A DNA stretch of 64,000 bases from Algicoccus sp048820935 (GTDB lineage Bacteria; Pseudomonadota; Gammaproteobacteria; Burkholderiales; Burkholderiaceae_B), in NCBI RefSeq assembly GCF_048820935.1, contig NZ_JBMERD010000002.1, positions 237,469-301,468 of the forward strand, given 5' to 3'. A program made the position numbers and the translations under genes. This document shows positions 33,972 through 42,089 of the stretch, piece by piece (the first letter of the stretch is position 1; every line of letters starts with the position of its first letter). The notes under the pieces were generated by a model, which worked only from the letters and a program-made list of their open reading frames with translations, made no database searches and had not been told where the DNA came from.

Positions 33972-35240
33972 TCAAGCCCCCCTTCTTAACTGAATCACCT
34001 TAGCATCAGCCGCTTGCGTTACATAATTGGCCCATGCTTGCATCAGCTCGCGGCGGCGCTCTAGTAAGTCCCCGCGCCTATATGCTCGCTCTACAGCGGC
34101 TCCTACAGTGTGTGCTAAGGCCATCTCAACTACGATATTCTCAAAGTTTGTATTTTCAGCTGCCCAATCTCTAAAGGTGGATCTAAAGCCGTGTACTGTA
34201 ATAGTACGGCTATCGCTATCAATCCAGCCTATACCATCATCTTTGTGCTTGCGTTCATGTAAGCCACGTACTTTCATAGCCATGGCCATAGTACTAATGG
34301 GCTTGCCTATAGATTGCCCCTCAAAGAGCAACCCGCTCTGGACGCGGGGTAGGGTATCCAGTAGCTCAAGTGCTTGCTTACTTAATGGCACGCGGTGGGC
34401 TTTGCCGGCTTTCATGCGCTCTACTGGCACCGTCCATATAGCAGCATCTAAATCTATCTCTTGCCACTGCGCCCCCAATACTTCACTTGTACGTAATCCA
34501 GTTAGTATGGTGAGCTTTAGGGCTTGAGCGCTTGTATCTGTATGGTTGGCCACTTCCTGCCAAAATGCTTTTACTTCACGCCAATTAAGAGCGGCATGAT
34601 GCTTAGGGCGGGGGGCGGTATTGGTTAGCAATAGCTCAAGGTGGCCACGCCATGCAGCTACATTCTCGCCGGTGCGTAATTTACGGGCTTTTGCCGCGTT
34701 TAACACCAGCTCTATACGATTACGTACCCTACGGGCCGTCTCATGCTTGCTTGCCCATATAGGGCGTAATATTTCTAATATGTGCTCAGTCGTTACGTCA
34801 GCTGGCGCTAAGTGGCCTATTACTGGGTAGGCATAGGTAGCCAGTGTGTTAGCCCATTGCTGCGCGTGCTTGGCATTTTTCCATCGTGGGCGCTGGGCTT
34901 CTATATAGTCGTTTGCCACCATCTCAAAGGTAAGGCTTTCTTTCGTTTGCTCAATAGCCGCTTGTTGCCTTACCTCTAAGGGGTTTTTGCCTTGAGCTAT
35001 TAGCTGTTTTTGCTCAGCTAGGCGCTGGTTAGCATCTGCTAGGTTTATATCACTTGCTGAGCCTAGCCCTATACGCTGGCGTTTGCCATCAATCATATAG
35101 CGGTAAATCCACGAACCCGCCCCCGTACCGTTAACAGATAAGTAAAGGCTGTTACCCGCGCTGTACTCCCCCTTTACGCCATCTCTTAATAGTTTGCTTA
35201 CGCCCCTTGCTGTACTGGCTGGTGGTTTTCTCTTACTCAT
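33972..35240 (-). CDS. P4-type tyrosine integrase
   Basis: A 422-residue tyrosine recombinase. The N-terminal DUF4102-like arm-binding domain (about residues 10-95) reads GNSLYLSVNGTGAGSW and YMIDGKRQRIGLG. The core-binding domain is at about 100-205. The catalytic residues are Arg250 (TGLRTSEV), His350 and Arg353 (HGFRSTFRDWA), His377 (LAHTVG) and Tyr387 (AYRRGD), so all are present and the enzyme should be active. It lies at the far end from the tRNA, reading inward from attR. Confidence 0.94.
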   Translation of the reverse strand: MSKRKPPASTARGVSKLLRDGVKGEYSAGNSLYLSVNGTGAGSWIYRYMIDGKRQRIGLGSASDINLADANQRLAEQKQLIAQGKNPLEVRQQAAIEQTKESLTFEMVANDYIEAQRPRWKNAKHAQQWANTLATYAYPVIGHLAPADVTTEHILEILRPIWASKHETARRVRNRIELVLNAAKARKLRTGENVAAWRGHLELLLTNTAPRPKHHAALNWREVKAFWQEVANHTDTSAQALKLTILTGLRTSEVLGAQWQEIDLDAAIWTVPVERMKAGKAHRVPLSKQALELLDTLPRVQSGLLFEGQSIGKPISTMAMAMKVRGLHERKHKDDGIGWIDSDSRTITVHGFRSTFRDWAAENTNFENIVVEMALAHTVGAAVERAYRRGDLLERRRELMQAWANYVTQAADAKVIQLRRGA

Positions 35241-35257
35241 GCTTTGCCCTTTGTTTT

Positions 35258-35314
35258 TATCAGGCCAAATATCAGGCCAAATGTTTCGCTATCAGGCCAA
35301 ATATCAGGCCAAAT
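35258..35314 (+). repeat. right-end integrase arm-type sites (4 copies)
   Basis: Four copies of TATCAGGCCAAAT start at 35258, 35270, 35290 and 35302, arranged as two adjacent pairs 32 bases apart. They lie just upstream of the integrase gene start and share the motif with the left-end copies at 28571 and 28583. They may also place the integrase promoter under self-repression. Confidence 0.7.
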
Positions 35315-35444
35315 ATCCATAATAATGATAGCTATGTTTTGATATAACAGATAATACCATAAGCTACTAAAGCCTTATAGTACAAGGGTTTACATTGTTA
35401 GCTGTTGGGGGTTTTTGATAGGGTTTGGTAGCTACCTTTGGCTG

Positions 35445-35460
35445 CCTCTCCGTCCGCCAA
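35445..35460 (+). repeat. attR (16-bp direct repeat)
   Basis: An exact copy of the 16 bases at 28503-28518. Chromosomal sequence that originally followed the tRNA resumes at 35461. Confidence 0.9.
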
Positions 35461-35486
35461 GAATTCTTACAAAGAGTTTAAAGATC

Positions 35487-35522
35487 AAAAAACCCGCACC
35501 AGTAACAGGTAGCGGGTTTTTT
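35487..35522 (+). terminator. original chromosomal terminator downstream of attB
   Basis: AAAAAACCCGC at 35487-35497 is complementary to GCGGGTTTTTT at 35512-35522. Before integration it would have ended the tRNA-Ser transcript; the element has displaced it by 7 kb. Confidence 0.85.
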
Positions 35523-36153
35523 GTTACCTCATGTGTTTAGGACTGTATATAGCCTGACACCCGATTGGGGTATCTCTTGAAGCTTTTCGAAAAAGTATCC
35601 TCGTAGGGGCAGTTCTATCCGATTTTCGGACAGTCGATTAAGCTGCATCCGATGAGGGAATATGATGGTCAAAAAGCAATTGGATATTCCGATCAATTGT
35701 GACCGATTAGTCCGGTGTCGTTAATCACCGATTCCGATGATTGTGAGCGCATTGTTGGTCACCGACGGGATCAAGCGTGATTTTCATCATCAAAGAAGCA
35801 TTTTTGCCTTCCCTATTTGCTGCGAGGTGTCGCTGTTGTGCGTCTCTATCAGGCACGGAATTTCTAACACCCAGTGACAGATCAGCGCTAGGCAGCTGAA
35901 ATTGAAGAGATGGAAACAACTTAAACTCAGGTGAAAATTGTCCGGCTCAAGGGGTCCGCCTCTTACAATGTGTTTCAAAAGCAATCAATGAAAATCTCTT
36001 GTTATAAATTCAAATTGATTGAATCTGATCGTGTACATTATCTTAGTTAAGGTCAATAATCAGATACAAAACTTCATAATTTCTCTTGACTTTAATTGTA
36101 TGATTTCTTGATAATTAGAAGAGATTTCTTTTGGGTGATTAATTGAATTCAAC
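35523..36153. other. gene-free region with repeated CCGAT motifs
   Basis: No credible gene is seen. Between about 35558 and 35740 the pentamer CCGAT occurs seven times on one strand, with a small inverted repeat TCCGA/TCGGA in its middle. Repeated short motifs of this sort occur at transposon ends, so an insertion-sequence remnant is possible. The last 160 bases are A+T-rich and must hold the hipBA promoter and operators. Confidence 0.4.
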
Positions 36154-36492
36154 ATGAAACGCGATGATTCCCTGACACTTACTCCTGCGCAAATACAGGA
36201 AGCGTTGATGCTAGGTCGTCAGCTAGCAAGACTACGTAAAGCGGTCAAAATGACGCAAGATGAAGCGGCGTTACGGGCAGGGTTATCGCGCCCTACAGTT
36301 GCCCGTATCGAAGCAGGGACAACCAATCGAACGCTGTCTCAAATTCTCCGTTATCTGGATGCGCTGTCCCCAGGCGCATCCTTGACTGCTTTGTTAACGG
36401 GAGAAATCCCAGCGCTTAAGCATCAGCTCGATACTCTCCAACCACGGCGTGTTCGTAAGTCGCAAGCTGACGATTCTTTGCTTGATTTCTGA
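36154..36492 (+). CDS. hipB: HipB-like antitoxin, XRE-family
   Basis: A 112-residue protein with an N-terminal Cro/CI helix-turn-helix (LARLRKAVKMTQDEAALRAG, then LSRPTVARIEAG) at residues 20-60. The C-terminal tail is basic and flexible. In HipBA modules HipB dimers bind the operator and inhibit the kinase. The stop is one base before the hipA start, so they are a single operon. The ATG is preceded by a very A+T-rich promoter. This copy is a little longer than E. coli HipB (88 residues). Confidence 0.85.
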   Translation: MKRDDSLTLTPAQIQEALMLGRQLARLRKAVKMTQDEAALRAGLSRPTVARIEAGTTNRTLSQILRYLDALSPGASLTALLTGEIPALKHQLDTLQPRRVRKSQADDSLLDF

Positions 36493-36493
36493 T

Positions 36494-37858
36494 ATGACTA
36501 ACTTTCCAAATGAGCCTGATTCACTGGCTGTTTTTGCACATGTTGCGCAAAGATGTGGTTCCAAGCATCAGCATGGATTCGTGCCTGCAGGATTACTTCA
36601 ACTCACTGGTGAAGTGCAGCAGTTCGGCTACGGTAAACGCTATCGTGAGCGTAGTTACGCTGTGGAAATTGATCCAATATCTTTACCGTTAGCGACCTCT
36701 AATGGATTTGTCTTTCCCCACGGTGGATTAAAGGAATTTGGTGGGATTCGTGATGCTGCCCCTGATTCGTGGGGACGCAGAGTGATCGAAAGTATGTTGA
36801 AAGTTCCAGCAAAAAGCCTTCCCGAGTCCATGTATTTGTTACACGCAGGTAGTGACCGAGTTGGTGCGTTAGATGTTCGCCAAGATCTTCAATCTCCTGC
36901 CGGTCCAGCGCTTGGAGTTACTGTTGATCTTTCGTATTTACTACAGGCAGCTGCGATGATTGAAGAAGGGGTTGAAATTCCAGCTGCTTTGCAGCCGTAC
37001 TTCAATGGTATTTCAAGCGCAGGTGGAGCACGTCCCAAAGCGAGTGTGCGTAGTGCGGATGGGTTGCTCTGGTTGGCCAAATTTCCATCCATCACTGATC
37101 GAGGACCTCGTAATGCGGTGCTCGAAGCGGGTGCTTTAGAAATTGCTAGACAGAGTGGTATTCAGGTGCCATCTGCCTATGTTGAAATGGTGGATGATAA
37201 AGCAGTGTTGATGATTCGTCGGTTTGATCGGTATTGGGCTGCTCCTGGGCAACCTTTGGCGCGTGGTGAGCGTGCCATGGACACAGTGCCGAGACTGGGG
37301 CTCACTGAGGGTCGAGTAGGGCAATGCACGGCGTTGACCTTGATTGGTTGTCAAGAGTCGGAGTCTCATACTAAGTCTTATGCTGATATCGCCAAGGCTA
37401 TTCGCACGTATTGCTTGAAAGATTGTATAGCTGCTGACATCGAAGAGCTCTATGCTCGAATGGTGCTCAATATTTTTCTCACAAACGATGATGATCATTT
37501 ACGCAACCATTCTTTTAGTTATGACGATGCAAGCAAAGGCTGGCGCTTAAGTCCACTTTATGATGTGGTGCCGCGGGCTCAGGTTAGTCGATCACGAAGA
37601 TTACATTTAGACATTGGACCCAAAGGTAAAGACGCCACGTTAGATAATGCATTGGCGTCATTTCCAGCTTTTTTTCATAATGAATCAAAAGCATTGAGCG
37701 TCATGCACCGTGTATGGTCGGCAGTTCGAGGATGGAAGAATCTGTATGAGCAGCATGGTGCTACTCAGTCAGAGTTGGACTATTTGTCTTCAGCTATTCG
37801 ATCTTTGAGCGATGTGGCTAGTTCCGCTGTGGAGACCAAGATTCGACGAGCTCAATGA
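36494..37858 (+). CDS. hipA: HipA-family Ser/Thr kinase toxin
   Basis: The ATG at 36494 gives 454 residues, the usual HipA size. An in-frame extension from 36449 overlaps hipB and is rejected. The N-terminal subdomain has GLKEFGGIRDAAPDSWG. The ATP-binding part has SSAGGARPKASV and LAKFPS. The catalytic loop is NIFLTNDDDHLRNHSF and the metal-binding stretch LSPLYDVVP. E. coli HipA phosphorylates GltX, whose gene is elsewhere in this window, causing growth arrest. The key residues are intact, so the toxin is probably functional. Confidence 0.9.
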   Translation: MTNFPNEPDSLAVFAHVAQRCGSKHQHGFVPAGLLQLTGEVQQFGYGKRYRERSYAVEIDPISLPLATSNGFVFPHGGLKEFGGIRDAAPDSWGRRVIESMLKVPAKSLPESMYLLHAGSDRVGALDVRQDLQSPAGPALGVTVDLSYLLQAAAMIEEGVEIPAALQPYFNGISSAGGARPKASVRSADGLLWLAKFPSITDRGPRNAVLEAGALEIARQSGIQVPSAYVEMVDDKAVLMIRRFDRYWAAPGQPLARGERAMDTVPRLGLTEGRVGQCTALTLIGCQESESHTKSYADIAKAIRTYCLKDCIAADIEELYARMVLNIFLTNDDDHLRNHSFSYDDASKGWRLSPLYDVVPRAQVSRSRRLHLDIGPKGKDATLDNALASFPAFFHNESKALSVMHRVWSAVRGWKNLYEQHGATQSELDYLSSAIRSLSDVASSAVETKIRRAQ

Positions 37859-37924
37859 AAAATGGCAATCTCGTCGGTATTTAGCATGGATGATTATCGC
37901 GATTAGGCGTGAGAGCAGGCGTGC

Positions 37925-37956
37925 GCAGCAGCGTCACCACGTGGTGACGCTGCTGC
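37925..37956. repeat. 32-bp perfect palindrome after hipA
   Basis: Bases 37925-37956 are perfectly self-complementary about the centre CACGTG, with GCAGCAGCGTC arms. There is no T run on either side, so a simple terminator is unlikely. It may be a dimer-binding site, a cruciform or an insertion remnant. The rest of the 321-base gap to fic contains only the hairpins described separately. Confidence 0.7.
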
Positions 37957-38125
37957 CTGACAGCCCACAAGTATCGGCTAACTGAAAGGAAACGAAATTA
38001 CAGCAAATTTGGGACTTGACTTTGGGCCAAATAAATGCGGTTAACCAAGCACAATCAAGGGCTCATTAAATACGTTAAATCCGCGGGTCTTCAGACTGTA
38101 AAACGGTTTGGTGAAATGCAGCGCA

Positions 38126-38160
38126 ACAAGGCGTAAACTACACAAATACGCCTTGTGTAG
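38126..38160 (+). promoter_or_regulatory. overlapping alternative hairpins before fic
   Basis: Two stems compete. ACAAGGCGT (38126-38134) pairs with ACGCCTTGT (38148-38156), while CTACACAA (38138-38145) pairs with TTGTGTAG (38153-38160). Both end about 20 bases upstream of the fic start. Such mutually exclusive structures can control transcription or translation; here that is inference. Confidence 0.4.
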
Positions 38161-38179
38161 ACCTGCTTTAGGAAGTTTT

Positions 38180-39187
38180 GTGAGTTACCAGCCGCCTTTA
38201 ATCTCGACACCTAAGATCCTGAATTTGCTTGGTCAAATTAATGATCAGCTTGGACGAAATGCTGAGCGTAATTCTCAGACGCAGACTTTTAGGCTTAGGC
38301 GAGCTAATCGAATCCGAACTATTCAAGGGTCCTTGGCCATCGAAGGTAATAGTTTAAGCATTTCACAAATCACGGCTCTGCTTGAAGGCAAACCGGTGAT
38401 TGCACCGCCTAAAGAAGTTCAGGAGGTTAAAAACGCGCTGGCTGTTTACGAGCGTTTTGCTCGATATAACCCCAATAGTGAGCACGATTTACTAGAAGCG
38501 CACCGTGTGCTGATGGCTGGCCTAGTGGATGAGATCGGGCAATATCGCAGAGGCGGCGTTTGTGTGCTTAAAGACCGAACTGTCGTCCACATGGCACCGC
38601 CCGCTAGCCAATTGCCTCGATTAATGGCGCAATTATTTAAATGGTTGGATACAACGGACTACCCAGCCTTAATTACGAGCGCTGTTTTTCATTACGAGTT
38701 CGAATTTATCCATCCTTTTGCGGACGGGAATGGGCGGATGGGGCGACTCTGGCAAAGTTTGATTTTGGCAAAGTGGAACCCATTATTTGCGAATTTACCT
38801 GTTGAGAGCTTAGTGCACGCCAATCAAGTTGGCTACTACCAAGTCATAGCGGACAGCACTGATCTAACAAATTGTGCCCCGTTCGTGGAGTATATGTTGG
38901 ATGCCATTCTGAAAACGCTGGAAGAGATGAGTTTGGGTGATGAGTTGGGTAATAAGTTGGTTAATAGCTTGGGTAAAAACTTGTCGCACATTCAATTGTC
39001 TATCCTTAGACTGTTGCTTCAAGAACCCCGCATGACGTTAAAGGAAATGGCTGTGCAGATCGGAGTGAGCACAACGACGATTGAGAATAATCTAAAGAAA
39101 TTACGTGAGCAACAATTGATTCAGCGTGTTGGTAGTCGCCGAGGAGGGCATTGGGAGTGCCTTTTCTCGTTCGAGCTTGTTCTGTGA
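38180..39187 (+). CDS. Fic/DOC-family protein (probable AMP transferase)
   Basis: The GTG at 38180, with AGGAAG just upstream, gives a 335-residue protein; a TTG-started longer frame lacks such a site. An N-terminal inhibitory-like helix segment contains IEGNSLSISQITALLEG. The Fic core has HPFADGNGRMGR at residues 178-189, with catalytic His and the phosphate-binding DGNGR. The C-terminal 70 residues are a winged helix (KEMAVQIGVSTTTIENNLKKL). This Fic-plus-wHTH layout is common. It should transfer AMP to an unknown target. It has no separate antitoxin gene. Confidence 0.9.
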   Translation: MSYQPPLISTPKILNLLGQINDQLGRNAERNSQTQTFRLRRANRIRTIQGSLAIEGNSLSISQITALLEGKPVIAPPKEVQEVKNALAVYERFARYNPNSEHDLLEAHRVLMAGLVDEIGQYRRGGVCVLKDRTVVHMAPPASQLPRLMAQLFKWLDTTDYPALITSAVFHYEFEFIHPFADGNGRMGRLWQSLILAKWNPLFANLPVESLVHANQVGYYQVIADSTDLTNCAPFVEYMLDAILKTLEEMSLGDELGNKLVNSLGKNLSHIQLSILRLLLQEPRMTLKEMAVQIGVSTTTIENNLKKLREQQLIQRVGSRRGGHWECLFSFELVL

Positions 39188-39262
39188 AAGAAAGCCAAAA
39201 ACCTTTAAGATCAAGACTGACGTCCAGTCTTTGCTCGATTTAATGGTGCCATCTATTTCATC

Positions 39263-39478
39263 ATGCGCTGCGATCTTAAAATCCGTAAAGTCAAAACACC
39301 TTCGAATGCGACGGCAGTACAGATTATGCGCTACCAAAATGGTGGTCGAGAAATTATCCAGCATATCGGCAGCGCCCACACAGATGAGCAGCTAGAAGCA
39401 TTGTTGCTGAAAGCCCGCAAGTATGTGCATGATCATACCATCCAGCCCAGCTTGTTCCCCTTAAATCCGGAGTCATGA
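39263..39478 (+). pseudogene. truncated IS1634/IS4-type transposase (N-terminal fragment)
   Basis: The 71-residue frame begins MRCDLKIRKVKTPSNATAVQ, continues GGREIIQHIGSAHTDEQLEA and ends DHTIQPSLFPLNPES. This matches the N-terminal region of IS1634-type transposases, which are normally several hundred residues. A stop follows and the catalytic DDE part is absent. No insertion-sequence inverted repeats were found nearby. It is the remnant of an insertion in the hipBA/fic island. Confidence 0.75.
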
Positions 39479-39543
39479 TTTTTGCTAAGAAGTTGGTTTG
39501 ACATTTATTCCAGCTTTGGTCATTAACGTTCACCCCGTAACGA

Positions 39544-41817
39544 TCAATCATCGTTTTGTTCATGCCAAGCATAGGCTTCATCAAGCGCTTTGCGTCGTGC
39601 CGCTGATCGCTCAAAAAGCTGTTTGGTTTTGGTAAGGATCAGTTTGTGTGGGCTTCCCGTATTGACTACTTCATAGGCAATGGGCATGTCAAGCTTATCA
39701 ATCCAGTCGCAAATCTTCTCACGATGACGCTTGGCCAAAGGCCAGATAAGCTTTGTTTCAGAAAGGCTGTATAGAAACTCAGTCAAGATTTCACGACCAG
39801 TCCCAAAGTATTCATGTTGTGTCGAAATAGACCAATCATTCGGTTGTCTGGGTTGTCGAGCCAATTCTCGACGAAGACGCTCTGCGCAGTTTTCTCTAGC
39901 TTTTGTGAGTTGGTTCCAGATAGGGAGATTGTGTGCTTGTTGCAGTAAATCGTGCACGACCAACGGATCGGCTTGCGGTGATGATAAATCGTCGTTCACT
40001 TTGGTGATTAACACATCGTCTTGAGTTTGCGAAATAGCCTTTAGAAGTAGAGCTAGAAGTTTGTTGGCATCCGGATGTGTGTCGTGTACATAGTTGTCCC
40101 ATGCATATGAACGTTGATCCAGTCTGCGCAAAGCCTGCAAACCCCACATCTGACTTAGAAATGTTTGGATCTGTGAACGGGCTAATTGTGTCGCTTTGTC
40201 TGAATCATTGCGTTCGTTTAACGCAGCGAGCAAAGCAGGCAGTGTGATCTCCACCCAGTCCTTTAAATCATCGTCATCATAAGAAGGTTTGAACCAGCGC
40301 TCTGTCTCATCTGGACTGAAATGGATCTCATGTTTATCGAGCACATTCAAGTAATCTTGGACTGCTTCTTCTGAAAGATGCACAAAACTCAGAGGCTGCA
40401 AAAGTGACAAGGCTTCTTGGCGATCGGGGATGTGGGCTGCAATGGTGAGCAGATTGCCACAGGCCAGTTTGTTTGCAGCATTGAATCGCCAATGTGAAGC
40501 ATCTAGTTTTCGTGCTTTGAGTAATTGCAGATACGACATGGCCAGATCGTATTGCTCGGTTCGTATTAAACGGGCGATCTCTTTAAATCCAGCTGCAATA
40601 TTTGATTTTGCCAACAAAATGAAATAATGACTGCGAGGCCATATGACAACGGCAGCACGGTGATACCAGTAATCGGCTGTATTGCCAGCATTGCCGGTGT
40701 AGCCTTCAACATCCATCTCAAATGGCTCAAAGTCGTCGGTTGGAATCACCCAGCAGAGCTCGTTGTCATCGACATCGTGATAGGTTTCGTCAATTTTGTG
40801 GTCATCCGCATCACGTAAGTAATGGAGCGTGATTTGACCGTCAATGAGACATTGTTTGTCGAAATCATCCGTATAAGAAGCGTACCTGCCATAGTGTCGG
40901 TCGTAAGGGTCAAAAGCAGGTTCAATCGCCCAAGTTTCCTGCACTTCTGCTTGAGCCAGGGCAACGTCTGCATCCAATGCTTTAGCCGCTATAGCCAAAG
41001 CCCTTGCACGAAGACGATCGACTCCTTTGAGATGAGACCAGCGCAGGCTGTGTTCGGTATATTCAAAATCCATAAAAAAGACCAATCGATCTTTTCCTTG
41101 TGAGGGATCAAAGTAACTCTGTAAGGCTTTTGTGAGATCAGTGATCAGCTTTGGATCCAAGGCTTGAGTTGTATTCACGCGTTCAGGCGCATCCAAAATC
41201 AGCTTGTAAGTCAATACAACGCGGTAGCCTTCTTCCACAACCTGTGCTTCATGCTCACAATCGGCGTAAAACGCCACAAAATTCAGTGCCGTTTCGGATC
41301 CTTTGGAGCGTAAGGTTTTGTCTTGATGCTTGACGGTAAATACACCTCCGGTAAACACAGACGGCAGTGTGACCGTTAAGGTTGCCAGCATGCCAGGTGC
41401 TTTTTCTGAATCCTGGTGAGGTAAGAAAAACTGATTGGGACCATAGATGAGAAGTTTGTCGAGTTCAGCACGAAGCTTGCCGTGATCTGGCATGCATAAA
41501 TCAGTGTGAATTTTCTGTAGCGCTTTAGTCAGAACTTGATGCCATTTCTGATTGGTAAAGCTGACTTCTGACGCAGAGATTTCCCATGTGTCGCGTACGT
41601 TCAAGTCAAGCACCGTGTCTTCGCCCAGACCGTATTTAGCCGGTTGGGCAATGGCACAAAGCCGATGCGCTGTATGAGGTGTAATAGGGAGTTCTATGGG
41701 TCCCAGACCGTTCACCAGAATACCTGGATCGCACGCTCGCTCAAACTGTGTTGCAAACTCTGGTTGAGCGGGTTGAATGCTGGCCAGTAGATCGATGATT
41801 GTCGGCTGTGTGGTCAT
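39544..41817 (-). CDS. large protein with N-terminal 2OG-Fe(II) oxygenase domain
   Basis: A 757-residue protein. Residues 115-210 carry the double-stranded beta-helix core of a prolyl-4-hydroxylase-like dioxygenase: His134 and Asp136 in LPHQDSEKA, then GGVFTVKH, His189 in ADCEHEAQVV and Arg199 in GYRVVLTY, which together bind iron and 2-oxoglutarate. The remaining 550 residues are mostly helical and repeat-like, without a family I recognise. The substrate is unknown; protein or nucleic-acid hydroxylation is possible. It stands alone in the accessory region. No signal peptide is present. Confidence 0.82.
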   Translation of the reverse strand: MTTQPTIIDLLASIQPAQPEFATQFERACDPGILVNGLGPIELPITPHTAHRLCAIAQPAKYGLGEDTVLDLNVRDTWEISASEVSFTNQKWHQVLTKALQKIHTDLCMPDHGKLRAELDKLLIYGPNQFFLPHQDSEKAPGMLATLTVTLPSVFTGGVFTVKHQDKTLRSKGSETALNFVAFYADCEHEAQVVEEGYRVVLTYKLILDAPERVNTTQALDPKLITDLTKALQSYFDPSQGKDRLVFFMDFEYTEHSLRWSHLKGVDRLRARALAIAAKALDADVALAQAEVQETWAIEPAFDPYDRHYGRYASYTDDFDKQCLIDGQITLHYLRDADDHKIDETYHDVDDNELCWVIPTDDFEPFEMDVEGYTGNAGNTADYWYHRAAVVIWPRSHYFILLAKSNIAAGFKEIARLIRTEQYDLAMSYLQLLKARKLDASHWRFNAANKLACGNLLTIAAHIPDRQEALSLLQPLSFVHLSEEAVQDYLNVLDKHEIHFSPDETERWFKPSYDDDDLKDWVEITLPALLAALNERNDSDKATQLARSQIQTFLSQMWGLQALRRLDQRSYAWDNYVHDTHPDANKLLALLLKAISQTQDDVLITKVNDDLSSPQADPLVVHDLLQQAHNLPIWNQLTKARENCAERLRRELARQPRQPNDWSISTQHEYFGTGREILTEFLYSLSETKLIWPLAKRHREKICDWIDKLDMPIAYEVVNTGSPHKLILTKTKQLFERSAARRKALDEAYAWHEQNDD

Positions 41818-42026
41818 ATTTTCTTAAAAGCTTAGCGTTACGTTTCGAAATGGTGAGACCACCAGAAGCTAAAAGCCGTGGTCTTGGTTTTACGTCAATC
41901 AAAACGGCTACTTTAAGCGCTTTGCGGACTGAAATACGAAACGTTCTGATGGTTACTTAAAGTATGCGCTTTTGCTGACTAAGAAGGAGAACAGTCGTTA
42001 GAAATCTTGTGCGATTGCTTGCCTCA

Positions 42027-42061
42027 TAAAAAAGCCCCTGATTGAAGGGTAACCAGGGGCT
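42027..42061 (-). terminator. terminator of the molybdenum hydroxylase operon
   Basis: AGCCCCTG (42033-42040) pairs with CAGGGGCT (42054-42061). On the leftward strand the stem is followed by a T run (the A run at 42028-42033). It lies 29 bases after the cytochrome gene stop. Confidence 0.88.
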
Positions 42062-42089
42062 GTAACGGTGTCCAACTTAGAGGTTGGTT

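Larger units (their letters stand above)
28503..35460. mobile_element. 7-kb P4-like integrative element in tRNA-Ser(GGA)
   Basis: The element is bounded by a 16-base direct repeat (28503-28518 and 35445-35460) equal to the tRNA 3' end. It carries a P4-type integrase at the right end, an AlpA-like regulator, a small zinc-finger protein, a primase/helicase, a ribbon-helix-helix-like protein, a lipoprotein gene and integrase-arm-like repeats at both ends. Codon use and A+T richness differ visibly from the flanking core genes. No capsid, portal or conjugation genes are present, so it resembles a satellite or minimal integrative plasmid that replicates after excision and depends on helpers. Confidence 0.85.
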
